The notes: generated from the sequence alone by a model not told the origin. A stretch of DNA of 6,200 nt from an uncultured Acholeplasma sp. (GCA_937934685.1 CALGYU010000064.1:1-6200), one strand, 5' to 3'; shown: positions 1 to 6,200, counted from the stretch's first letter. Numbers and translations: made by a program.

Positions 1-314
1 CTGTTGATAGAGTTAAATATCAAAGCATGGTTGACCATGGTTCTGAACATATTGATACGACCTTTGATGCTGAGTTAAAACAAATTGCTGATATTTTTGA
101 ATCATATATTGAACAGTATAATGAATTCTATATTGAGTTCTTGAATGAAAACACAAGATATATTCCATATGATAATACTGAATTTTTTGTTAATAAACAA
201 TTCAATATGATACTAATGGTCTTCTTTGTGGGTATGTTTGGAGGGCTCGTAGGTGCTTCAACAGCTTTAATTAAAGAATCAGCTTCTTCTAAAAAAGAAG
301 AAAAAACCGTTTAA
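1..314 (+). CDS. C-terminal fragment of a membrane protein, possibly a Wzz/YveK-like polysaccharide chain-length protein
   Basis: The reading frame is already open at base 3 (codons for V-D-R-V-K-Y-Q-S) before the first ATG at 27, and no ribosome binding site precedes that ATG. I therefore read this as the 3' end of a longer gene that enters from the left and stops with TAA at 312-314. About 103 residues are visible. The first two thirds are acidic and aromatic-rich and look helical. One hydrophobic, glycine-rich segment follows (about 23 residues, starting FNMILMVFFVGMFGGLVG), and then a short Lys/Glu/Ser tail. A single C-terminal membrane helix with glycines and a short charged tail is the usual end of Wzz/YveK/CapA-type polysaccharide co-polymerase subunits. 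A surface-sugar enzyme gene lying opposite fits that. The Pro-rich stretch usually found before the second helix is not obvious, so the family call is tentative. That it is the end of a membrane protein is firm. Confidence 0.7.
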   Translation, partial: VDRVKYQSMVDHGSEHIDTTFDAELKQIADIFESYIEQYNEFYIEFLNENTRYIPYDNTEFFVNKQFNMILMVFFVGMFGGLVGASTALIKESASSKKEEKTV

Positions 315-323
315 TACAAACAA

Positions 324-353
324 AAGGTCACCCTAGGGTGACCTTATTTTTTT
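324..353. terminator. Bidirectional Rho-independent terminator between convergent genes
   Basis: A perfect inverted repeat occupies 324-345, with arms AAGGTCACCCT and AGGGTGACCTT. In the plus direction it is followed by ATTTTTTT (346-353), a classic U-tail for the gene ending at 314. In the minus direction the same hairpin is preceded by A's and followed by a T-rich stretch (TTGTTTGTATT), so it can also end transcription of the dehydratase gene, whose stop codon (352-354) overlaps the edge of the T-run. The GC-rich arms stand out from the AT-rich surroundings. The plus-strand activity is the surer of the two. Confidence 0.9.
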
Positions 354-2208
354 ACTCTTTTATTTGATAAGTAGTAACTACTTTAGCTACTAACTTTTTA
401 GCTTCACAGTTTGTTAACTTAGAAATATTTTCTTTTATATATTCGATTTCTAGTGCTTCTGTTTCTATTTTAGGTGTTTTTTCTATGAATATTTTTTCAT
501 TAGATGTTCTACAATGATTATCACTATTTACATCTACTAAAAGCTCTTCATAAAGCTTTTCACCAGGTCTTAAACCCGTTACTTCAATTTTGATATCTTG
601 ATGTGGTTTAAGTCCACTTAAACTAATCATTTGTTCTGCTAGAGTATATATTTTAACAGGGTCTCCCATGTCTAGAACAAAGATTTCTCCACCATCAGCA
701 AACACTGCTGATTGTAAAATCAATCCTACTGCTTCTGGGATGGTCATGAAGTATCTAGTAATTTCTTTATGTGTGACAGTGACTGGGCCACCATCTTCAA
801 TTTGTTTTTTAAATAATGGGATGACACTACCATTTGAACCTAAAACATTTCCAAATCTTACAGCACTAAATTTAGTGAAGTCAGATTGTGCCTGCTGATT
901 TTCAATGATCAGTTCTGCATATCTTTTGGTTGCTCCCATGACGTTGGTACTTCTAACGGCTTTATCACTACTTACTAAAACAAATTTTTTAACCTTATAT
1001 AAGTTAGATAACTTAGCTGTGTTATGTGTCCCTAAAACGTTGGTTCTAATCGCTTCTACTGCACTATCTTCCATTAATGGTACGTGTTTATAAGCTGCGG
1101 CATGAAACACAATGGTTGGATGATAGGTTTCAAAAACGTCTTTGATTCTTTCATAGTTATATACACTTCCAATGATTACTTTTAAGTTTAATTCTTTTTC
1201 TTCTTTTTTAAATTTTCTTAAAAGTTCTTGTTGGATGTCATAAGCATTGTTTTCATAAATGTCAAAGATGATGAGTTGTTTTGGGTTTAATTGAGCAATT
1301 TGTCGACATAACTCACTACCAATTGAACCACCACCACCGGTAACTAAAACGACTTCATCTTTAATAAATTCTTTGATTTTATCGTTTTCAAGTGTAATTT
1401 CTTTTCGGTTGAGAAGATCTTCAATCTTAACATCTTTTAAAATAACGGCACTACTTTCTTCATCTACACTGGTCATTCCGATGAATCTTCTAATTTTAAG
1501 GTGATGTTTAAAAGCAATTTCTGCAATTTCATTAACTTTTTGATTGGTAATATGATTAATAGCAATAACTACTTCTGCAGCTTGGTATTTAACTATAGCT
1601 TCTTCTAGTTTATCAATAGAACCAATAATTGGTACGCCCATGATTCTTTTACCGGTTTTTTCTTGATCCTCATCAATGAAAGCTACTGGTTTCATTGTGA
1701 GTTCTTTTTCTCGGTAAATTTCTTTTAGTAGTCTTTCTCCTACATATCCTGCACCAAAAATGATGACTTTTTTATTGACAGTTTTAATAACTGTAAACTG
1801 TCTTCTAAAATACATGATGAAGCGGTTTACAACTCTTGGTATAGATAGAATGAATACTTCTGTGATGGTGATATATATATAACTGGTTTTATATATAAAA
1901 TCAATTTTTGTTAAGGCAATGAAGAGAACAATTAAAATATTAATTCCTACAATGGAAACTGTTAATTTTAAGAAATCTTCAAACCCAAACAATGAAACCA
2001 ACATTTTATAAACCCCTATTAAATAAAAGGTTAATAAGTGCACGGCAATAATGATTGGTAATGCAATCATTAATTGTGTTCTTTCTACTTCAAGATTTAA
2101 TGTAATTAAAGTTGTAATAACTAATAAATATGTTAATGTGATACCTATGGCATCTATAAACATTGAACCAATTAAACTGCGTAATCTTCTACTTTTAATA
2201 TTATCCAT
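352..2208 (-). CDS. Membrane-anchored nucleotide-sugar 4,6-dehydratase (CapD/PglF/EpsC family)
   Basis: This 618-residue protein has the full layout of large UDP-N-acetylhexosamine 4,6-dehydratases, which begin synthesis of modified amino sugars for capsule, exopolysaccharide or glycans. Four membrane helices lie at roughly residues 12-41, 46-71, 81-105 and 109-131. A first Rossmann-like domain follows with GAGYVG at 152-157, then an extended SDR domain with TGGGGSIG at 290-297, HAAAYKHVPLMED at 369-381, S-D-K at 414-416, and a C-terminal RPGEKLYEELL at 547-557. The usual SDR Tyr of YxxxK is replaced by Met (M424, with K428), as in Campylobacter PglF, where a Thr-Asp-Lys set does the catalysis. 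Here the Thr position is Ser. Two ATGs lie six bases apart (2214 and 2208). I chose 2208 because AAAGGTG then sits 7 bases upstream, whereas only 1 base would separate it from the 2214 start. The exact sugar product cannot be read from sequence. It lies downstream of the peptidase gene and probably shares its transcript. Confidence 0.92.
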   Translation of the reverse strand: MDNIKSRRLRSLIGSMFIDAIGITLTYLLVITTLITLNLEVERTQLMIALPIIIAVHLLTFYLIGVYKMLVSLFGFEDFLKLTVSIVGINILIVLFIALTKIDFIYKTSYIYITITEVFILSIPRVVNRFIMYFRRQFTVIKTVNKKVIIFGAGYVGERLLKEIYREKELTMKPVAFIDEDQEKTGKRIMGVPIIGSIDKLEEAIVKYQAAEVVIAINHITNQKVNEIAEIAFKHHLKIRRFIGMTSVDEESSAVILKDVKIEDLLNRKEITLENDKIKEFIKDEVVLVTGGGGSIGSELCRQIAQLNPKQLIIFDIYENNAYDIQQELLRKFKKEEKELNLKVIIGSVYNYERIKDVFETYHPTIVFHAAAYKHVPLMEDSAVEAIRTNVLGTHNTAKLSNLYKVKKFVLVSSDKAVRSTNVMGATKRYAELIIENQQAQSDFTKFSAVRFGNVLGSNGSVIPLFKKQIEDGGPVTVTHKEITRYFMTIPEAVGLILQSAVFADGGEIFVLDMGDPVKIYTLAEQMISLSGLKPHQDIKIEVTGLRPGEKLYEELLVDVNSDNHCRTSNEKIFIEKTPKIETEALEIEYIKENISKLTNCEAKKLVAKVVTTYQIKE

Positions 2209-2215
2209 TGACATT

Positions 2216-2222
2216 CACCTTT
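2216..2222 (-). promoter_or_regulatory. Ribosome binding site that decides the dehydratase start
   Basis: On the minus strand AAAGGTG (2222-2216) is followed by A and then ATG-TCA-ATG. GGTG lies 1 base before the first ATG (2214) and 7 bases before the second (2208). Normal Shine-Dalgarno spacing therefore favours the second ATG, giving a protein that begins M-D-N-I-K. Confidence 0.7.
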
Positions 2223-2246
2223 ATAAAACTCCCCTTTAGTTTTATA
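2222..2246 (-). promoter_or_regulatory. AT-rich hairpin just upstream of the dehydratase ribosome binding site
   Basis: On the minus strand TATAAAACT (2246-2238) and AGTTTTATA (2230-2222) form a perfect 9-bp stem around the loop AAAGGGG. The stem ends where the AAAGGTG ribosome binding site begins. No T-run follows, so it is not an intrinsic terminator, and with one G-C pair it is weak. It could mark an mRNA processing or stability site, or affect translation initiation. TATAAA here could also be read as a -10 element, but the matching -35 position (TTATTA) is poor. The inverted repeat is seen directly; any function is inference. Confidence 0.4.
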
Positions 2247-2257
2247 CTTCCCCTATT

Positions 2258-4003
2258 TTATTTTAATAAAGTTATAACTTCTTCTATATCTTTTTTAATC
2301 ATTTCTAAAGAGTTTAACCAAAACTCTTTTTTCGTAATATCAATACCCATAGATAATGCAACATCTTCTGCGCTTGCTTTGGTTGTTAATCTTAATAGAT
2401 CATCATATTGATTGATAAACGCTTCTTTGTTTTCTAAATATTGAGCGTATAAACCTTTTCCAAAGAGTAGACCAAATGCGTATGGGAAATTATAGTAGCT
2501 TAATCCTGCACTATAATAGTGTCCCTTATTTAGCCACATGTAAGGGTGTAGATATTCTGGATCTAATCCTTTACCGTAAGCTTTGGTTTGTGCATCTATC
2601 ATAAATTGTTTCATTTCTTGTTTTGAAATGGGTCTGTTGGCTGTGCTAAATACTTTTTCTTCAAATAAGAATCTAGATAAAATATCGATAACTACTTGTG
2701 TTGCGTCTTGAACTGAGTTTTCTAAAATAGATAAGCGTTCTTCTTTTTTATCAATTTGTTTTAATAAATGGTTATTAATAATAGCTTCACAGAAGATGCT
2801 TGCTGTTTCTGCCAAAGGCATTGGATAACTCCAATGTAATGGCTGATTTGAAGCAATCACTTCTCCGTGATATCCATGTCCAAGTTCGTGTGCTAAGGTT
2901 AGGCAATCAGATAGACTCCCTGTAAAGTTGGTTAAAATACGTGATTCATTTATTTGTGGCTGGTTGCTACAAAAAGCTCCGCCTCTTTTTCCTTTTTTAG
3001 GATAGACATCAATCCAATTTTTGTCAAAGGCTTTTTTAGCAAAGTCACCTAGTTTTTGACTATATCCGTAAAAAGCATCTTTAACTAATGTTTGAGCCTC
3101 ATCATATGTATAGGTTTTTTCTAGTTTTCCCATTGGGGCAAATAAATCATAAAATGGTAAACCATTTTGATGACCTAGGCTTTTAGCTTTAGCTTCTAAA
3201 TATTGTTCAAAATAAGGCTGATATTCATAAATCGCTTCAATCATTGCCTCTAGTGTTTCTTTTTTCATTTTAGATTGAATTAAAGTTTTTTCTAAGGCTG
3301 ATTCATATCCTCTTAATTCTAACATCACATTAACTTCTCTTTTAATGTTAGTTAATGCCAATGCTACAAAGTCTTCTACTTGTTCATATGCTTTTAATTC
3401 TGCTTCATAAGCCTTTTTTCTAACCTTTGGATCATAATCATAAGCAAGGTTTCTAACTTCGCTTAAAGTGATGTTTTCTTCTTCATATAAGACATTTAAG
3501 TTAGCTGTTGCCATGCTTTGTAGTCTAGACCATGAACCAGAGCTTAATTCACTTAATCTTGCATAAAGAATTTCTTCTTTTTCTGATAATAAGTGTTTTG
3601 CGCTTTCTTTGATATGATTTAAGTTAAATAAGTATGTTTTAATTAATTGACTTTTTTCTGATAGTTTTTCAATGTTAATATTTTTTAAGTATCTAGTGAA
3701 AATAACGTCTTCTTCTGTTGTTTGTCTTAAGATGTTTTGTATTTTAGCTAAATAGCTTAACGCTTCTTGATTGTTAACATCAGTTGCTGAGATTAAGCTT
3801 GCATAGCTATAAACTGTTTTAACTAAAACCGTTAATTTTTCGTCTATTCTTAAATATGATTCAATCAAGAATATATCATCATATTGATCTTTATGCTTAA
3901 TTAATGTTTTAACTTCTTTAACTAATGCTTCAATTTTGTTTAAATCTTTTTGATAGGTTTCATCAAACCCTTGATAAAAACTGGTTAAATCCCAATTACC
4001 CAT
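2258..4003 (-). CDS. pepF: M3-family zinc oligoendopeptidase (PepF-like)
   Basis: This 581-residue protein is a full-length member of the PepF branch of peptidase family M3, whose members are usually close to 600 residues. The zinc motif HELGH is at 372-376 (A-H-E-L-G-H-G-Y-H), with E373 as the catalytic Glu. The likely third zinc ligand is E399 in LAETAS. The C-terminal GHYYSAGLSYYNFPYAFG stretch (494-511) is the His/Tyr-rich segment that helps bind substrate and stabilise the transition state in this family. The N-terminal half is all helical, as expected for the domain that closes over the cleft. There is no signal peptide or membrane helix, so it should act in the cytoplasm on short peptides. 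Its ATG directly follows the uvrB stop codon, and its ribosome binding site lies inside uvrB, so translation of the two is probably coupled. Substrate range is not readable. The gene symbol reflects family membership, not proven orthology. Confidence 0.95.
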   Translation of the reverse strand: MGNWDLTSFYQGFDETYQKDLNKIEALVKEVKTLIKHKDQYDDIFLIESYLRIDEKLTVLVKTVYSYASLISATDVNNQEALSYLAKIQNILRQTTEEDVIFTRYLKNINIEKLSEKSQLIKTYLFNLNHIKESAKHLLSEKEEILYARLSELSSGSWSRLQSMATANLNVLYEEENITLSEVRNLAYDYDPKVRKKAYEAELKAYEQVEDFVALALTNIKREVNVMLELRGYESALEKTLIQSKMKKETLEAMIEAIYEYQPYFEQYLEAKAKSLGHQNGLPFYDLFAPMGKLEKTYTYDEAQTLVKDAFYGYSQKLGDFAKKAFDKNWIDVYPKKGKRGGAFCSNQPQINESRILTNFTGSLSDCLTLAHELGHGYHGEVIASNQPLHWSYPMPLAETASIFCEAIINNHLLKQIDKKEERLSILENSVQDATQVVIDILSRFLFEEKVFSTANRPISKQEMKQFMIDAQTKAYGKGLDPEYLHPYMWLNKGHYYSAGLSYYNFPYAFGLLFGKGLYAQYLENKEAFINQYDDLLRLTTKASAEDVALSMGIDITKKEFWLNSLEMIKKDIEEVITLLK

Positions 4004-4016
4004 TTATATGCCCTCT
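4004..4016 (-). promoter_or_regulatory. Ribosome binding site for pepF inside uvrB, with TAAATG junction
   Basis: On the minus strand AGAGGG (4016-4011) lies 7 bases before the pepF ATG (4003-4001), within the last codons of uvrB. The uvrB stop TAA (4006-4004) touches that ATG with no base between. This arrangement supports one transcript and coupled translation, with ribosomes finishing uvrB able to reinitiate on pepF. Confidence 0.75.
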
Positions 4017-5959
4017 GCTTTCAGTTCTAGTATGATGTCTCTGATGACTGCTGCTTTCTCAAAATCTAATTGCTTGGCAGCTTCTTTCATTTGAATTTCT
4101 AAGTTTTCTATTTCTAACATTATCTCTTTTTTGGTGAGTTTCTTTTGTTTCTTTTCTTCTTTGGCTTCAACCTTAATTGAAATACCATCTCTAATATCTT
4201 TTCTAATCCCTTGTGGTTCTACTTGATGCTTACGATTATATTCTGCTTGAATCTCACGACGTCTATTGGTTTCGTTGATGGCTTTTTCCATGGCATCGCT
4301 CATTTTATCCGCATACATAATAACTTTACCTGAAACGTTTCTTGCGGCTCTACCAATGGTTTGAATTAAACTTCGCTCACTTCTTAAAAATCCTTGTTTA
4401 TCTGCATCTAGTATTGCAACTAATGAGACCTCTGGTAAGTCTAGCCCTTCTCTTAGAAGGTTAATTCCAATTAAGACATCGTATTTACCTAGTCTTAAGT
4501 CTCTAAGGATTTCTATTCTTTCTAAGGCTTTAATCTCACTATGTAAATAGGCTACTTTTAAACCTAAATCTTTAAAGTGAGAAGTTAAGTCTTCACTCAT
4601 TCTAATGGTTAGGGTAGTAATTAAAACTCTTTCGTTTAACTCGATTCTTTTTTTAACTTCAAAATATAGGTCATCTATTTGACCTTTTGAAGGTCTAATT
4701 TCTATTTCTGGGTCTAGTAAATAAGTTGGTCTAATGATTTGTTCAATGATTGGTAGTTGTCTGTTTAATTCATAATCACCAGGGGTTGCAGATAGATAAA
4801 CGATTTTATCTAACTTTTCTTCAAACTCAAGAAATGTTAGTGGTCTATTATCTAGCGCACTTGGTAATCTAAAACCATGATTAACCAATGTTTCTTTTCT
4901 AGAACGATCTCCAAAGTACATGCCTCTCACTTGTGGGATGGTTACGTGGGATTCATCGATGACCATTAAGAAATCATTTCCAAAAAAATCGATTAAAGTT
5001 GCAGGAGTTTCTCCTGCTTCTTTTAAAGCAATGTGTCTTGCGTAGTTTTCAACACCGCTACAATAGCCTAGTTCTTCTAACATTTCTACATCATATTTGG
5101 TACGCATTTCAATACGTTGTGCTTCAAGTAGTTGGTTATTACTTTGAAAGTGATGGATTTGTTCTTGAAGTTCGTTTTTAATTCTTCGGATACTTTCTTT
5201 TAGTTTTTCTTTGTTGGTCATAAAAAGGGTTGCTGGATATAATGTTACAAAGCTGGTTGCTTGGGTTGAAACACCGGTTAGAACATCAAAATATCTGATT
5301 TCTTCTATTTCATCGCCAAAAAAAGAAACTCTAATACCATTTTCTCTTTCTGAAGCTGGAATAATTTCCACAGAATCCCCTCTAACTCTAAAGGTTCCTC
5401 TATGAAAGTCGATATCGTTTCTTTGATATTGTAGTTCTACTAACTTATGTAATAAATGGTTTCTACCATATTCTTCGCCTACACGAAGAAAGATGGTAGC
5501 ATTTTTATAATCATCTGGATCTCCTATCCCATAAATACAGGATACAGAAGCAACTACAATCACATCATCATGTGATAGTAAGGATGCTACTGCGCTATGT
5601 CTCATCTCATCTATCTCATCGTTAATCGATGAGTCTTTTTCAATATAAGTATCACTTGAGACAACATATGCTTCAGGTTGGAAATAATCGTAATAAGAAA
5701 TGAAGTATTCTACTCTATTTTCAGGAAATAAAGCTTTAAGTTCTCCGTAAAGTTGTCCTGCAAGTGTTTTGTTATGAGCTAAGATTAAAGTCTTTTTATT
5801 CATTTTTTCAATTAGGTTTGCCATGGTGAAGGTTTTTCCTGTTCCAGTGGCTCCTAGGAGGATTTGTTCATTTTTACCATCATTAAAATTACGAATAAGT
5901 TTTTCTAAGGCCTCAGGCTGATCGCCGCTAGGTTGATATGATGATACTAATTTGAACAT
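4004..5959 (-). CDS. uvrB: Excinuclease ABC subunit B, nucleotide excision repair helicase
   Basis: This 651-residue protein is a complete UvrB. UvrB receives damaged DNA from UvrA, opens the strands around the lesion with ATP, and recruits UvrC for incision. Walker A is GATGTGKT at 36-43. The damage-sensing beta-hairpin region is present around 85-118 (YYDYFQPEAYV, then SSDTYIEKD). Walker B/DEAD-like DESHV lies at 335-339, LSATPG at 389-394, and motif VI QTIGRAARN at 533-541. The C-terminal UVR motif that binds UvrC, with LDFEKAA, is at about 612-647, after a Lys-rich linker. One small departure is a second Val where YVPSSDT is usual (YVVSSDT at 98-104). GGGGTG lies 5 bases before the ATG, and the sequence begins MFKLVSSYQPSGDQP, as UvrB proteins do, so the start is secure. 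It is the first gene of the minus-strand unit. uvrA is not in view. Confidence 0.98.
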   Translation of the reverse strand: MFKLVSSYQPSGDQPEALEKLIRNFNDGKNEQILLGATGTGKTFTMANLIEKMNKKTLILAHNKTLAGQLYGELKALFPENRVEYFISYYDYFQPEAYVVSSDTYIEKDSSINDEIDEMRHSAVASLLSHDDVIVVASVSCIYGIGDPDDYKNATIFLRVGEEYGRNHLLHKLVELQYQRNDIDFHRGTFRVRGDSVEIIPASERENGIRVSFFGDEIEEIRYFDVLTGVSTQATSFVTLYPATLFMTNKEKLKESIRRIKNELQEQIHHFQSNNQLLEAQRIEMRTKYDVEMLEELGYCSGVENYARHIALKEAGETPATLIDFFGNDFLMVIDESHVTIPQVRGMYFGDRSRKETLVNHGFRLPSALDNRPLTFLEFEEKLDKIVYLSATPGDYELNRQLPIIEQIIRPTYLLDPEIEIRPSKGQIDDLYFEVKKRIELNERVLITTLTIRMSEDLTSHFKDLGLKVAYLHSEIKALERIEILRDLRLGKYDVLIGINLLREGLDLPEVSLVAILDADKQGFLRSERSLIQTIGRAARNVSGKVIMYADKMSDAMEKAINETNRRREIQAEYNRKHQVEPQGIRKDIRDGISIKVEAKEEKKQKKLTKKEIMLEIENLEIQMKEAAKQLDFEKAAVIRDIILELKAEGI

Positions 5960-5964
5960 TTCTA

Positions 5965-5970
5965 CACCCC
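5965..5970 (-). promoter_or_regulatory. Ribosome binding site of uvrB
   Basis: GGGGTG on the minus strand ends 5 bases before the uvrB ATG (5959). It matches the GGTG end of the consensus but lacks the central A of GGAGG, so it is moderate rather than strong. An upstream ACAC (5980-5975 region) could pair with GTGT overlapping this site, but the stem would have only four pairs. Confidence 0.55.
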
Positions 5971-5993
5971 ATTTGTGTTCATAATGACGTAAT

Positions 5994-6012
5994 TGTCTTT
6001 AAAAAAAAGACA
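5994..6012 (-). other. Stem-loop with an eight-T tract in the uvrB leader
   Basis: On the minus strand TGTCTTT (6012-6006) and AAAGACA (6000-5994) form a perfect 7-bp stem around a TTTTT loop. The eight consecutive T's fall partly in the stem and partly in the loop. The element lies about 12-30 bases after the predicted transcription start and 35 bases before the uvrB ATG. The T's are not after the stem, so this is not a terminator. It might affect mRNA stability or start-site access, or vary in length by slippage, but no function is shown. Confidence 0.4.
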
Positions 6013-6022
6013 CTTTTCTATG

Positions 6023-6058
6023 CTTATTAATTCTATCACTTTTTAATCTTTTTTACAA
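6023..6058 (-). promoter_or_regulatory. Sigma-A-type promoter of uvrB with extended -10
   Basis: On the minus strand TTGTAA (6058-6053; 4 of 6 to consensus) and TAGAAT (6035-6030; 5 of 6) are separated by exactly 17 bases. TG-N directly before TAGAAT makes it an extended -10. Transcription should start near 6024/6023, giving a leader of about 64 bases. This is the best promoter found upstream of the three minus-strand genes. No sequence of the Gram-positive LexA/DinR type (GAAC-N4-GTTC) overlaps it. Confidence 0.65.
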
Positions 6059-6120
6059 GAACAGGGCTATAAATCCCTCTATTCGGTTTTTTTATTTTAA
6101 TTGTTTTCTTTATTAAATTT

Positions 6121-6151
6121 AAAAGGACCTATTCTATCGAATAAGTCCTTT
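6121..6151 (-). terminator. Terminator-like hairpin closing an upstream minus-strand unit
   Basis: On the minus strand AAAGGACTTATTC (6151-6139) and GAATAGGTCCTTT (6134-6122) pair over 13 positions with one G-U wobble, around a GATA loop. TTTT and then AAATTT follow. Read on the plus strand, the wobble becomes a C-A mismatch and no T-run follows, so the hairpin is built for the minus strand. It would stop transcription arriving from the right, before the uvrB promoter. Most of the T's are in the stem and the U-tail is short, so efficiency is uncertain. Confidence 0.6.
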
Positions 6152-6179
6152 ACGCCTTACGGCTCCACGTAATATTATA
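6122..6179 (-). ncRNA. Weak candidate for a very short structured transcript (or the 3' untranslated tail of an upstream gene)
   Basis: A perfect -10 element, TATAAT, lies at 6179-6174 on the minus strand. Its -35 position would fall at or just beyond the window edge. About six bases later comes a relatively GC-rich stretch, with a GCC-GTAA-GGC hairpin at 6163-6154 that would carry a GNRA tetraloop, followed at once by the terminator-like hairpin. A transcript of about 45-50 bases with two hairpins is therefore possible. The same sequence could simply be the tail of an mRNA from a gene beyond 6200. TATAAT-like strings are common in DNA this AT-rich, so this is a low-confidence call and I recognise no known RNA family. 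Confidence 0.2.
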
Positions 6180-6200
6180 ATATAATTTTTAATCCTAAAT

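Noticed and set aside
668..1093. Two open plus-strand frames (76 and 62 codons) inside the dehydratase gene
   Set aside because: They lie antisense to a long, well-conserved coding frame, have no ribosome binding site, and give no recognisable protein. They are shadows of the minus-strand gene.
1870..1900. ATATAT-rich inverted repeat inside the dehydratase gene
   Set aside because: It encodes a Tyr/Ile/Thr-rich stretch of a membrane helix, and the alternating AT sequence makes self-pairing almost unavoidable.
2051..2411. Two plus-strand open frames across the dehydratase 5' end and the pepF 3' end
   Set aside because: The hydrophobic composition is what reverse reading of membrane-helix and AT-rich coding sequence yields. 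No start signal or family resemblance is seen.
4999..5405. Two plus-strand open frames within uvrB
   Set aside because: They are antisense to conserved uvrB sequence, with no independent signs of coding.
6063..6093. Possible plus-strand terminator: AGGG (6063-6066) and CCCT (6075-6078) followed by a T-run at 6087-6093
   Set aside because: The stem has only four pairs with an eight-base loop, and the T-run starts eight bases after it. There is no plus-strand gene upstream for it to end.
6030..6138. Repeat of the 8-mer ATTCTATC at 6030-6037 and 6131-6138
   Set aside because: One copy is the uvrB -10 region and the other the terminator loop. An exact 8-mer is expected by chance in AT-rich DNA, and no third copy or regular spacing was seen.
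6134..6199. Open minus-strand frame entering from the right edge and ending at TAG (6136-6134)
   Set aside because: Only 21 codons are visible, no family is recognisable, and the stop falls in the loop of the terminator-like hairpin. It could be a gene end, but the window cannot support calling it.

Overview
The window is strongly AT-rich and gene-dense. Trp codons that I read directly are TGG, and all three long genes run full length with TGA treated as a stop. The composition and protein style (Lys/Asn/Ile-rich, AT-rich codons) suggest a low-GC Firmicute or a mollicute that kept the standard code, such as the Acholeplasma group. A Mycoplasma/Spiroplasma-type code is unlikely. The taxonomic placement is inference, since no rRNA is present.

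Layout: at the left edge is the plus-strand 3' end of a gene for a protein with a C-terminal membrane segment, possibly a Wzz/YveK-like polysaccharide chain-length or co-polymerase protein. It converges on a perfect-palindrome terminator that appears to serve both strands. Three minus-strand genes then lie head to tail, in transcription order uvrB (excinuclease subunit B), a pepF-like M3 oligoendopeptidase, and a membrane-anchored CapD/PglF-type nucleotide-sugar 4,6-dehydratase. The uvrB stop codon abuts the peptidase ATG (TAAATG). The dehydratase follows after a gap of about 49 bases that holds a small AT-rich hairpin and a strong ribosome binding site. This site favours the second of two nearby ATGs.

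Upstream of uvrB (5960-6200, no protein-coding gene) I see a good extended -10 promoter, a short T-tract hairpin in the leader, a minus-strand terminator-like hairpin that would close an upstream unit, and a weak candidate for a very short transcript at the right edge.

The likely picture is one minus-strand unit, uvrB-pepF-dehydratase, reading from 6024 to about 320. It joins DNA repair, cytoplasmic peptide turnover and surface sugar synthesis without an obvious shared pathway. The dehydratase and the left-edge protein could both belong to surface polysaccharide production, but they face each other and are not co-transcribed. I found no mobile element, CRISPR array, tRNA or rRNA, and no convincing new biological system. 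The findings are modest regulatory and enzymological points.
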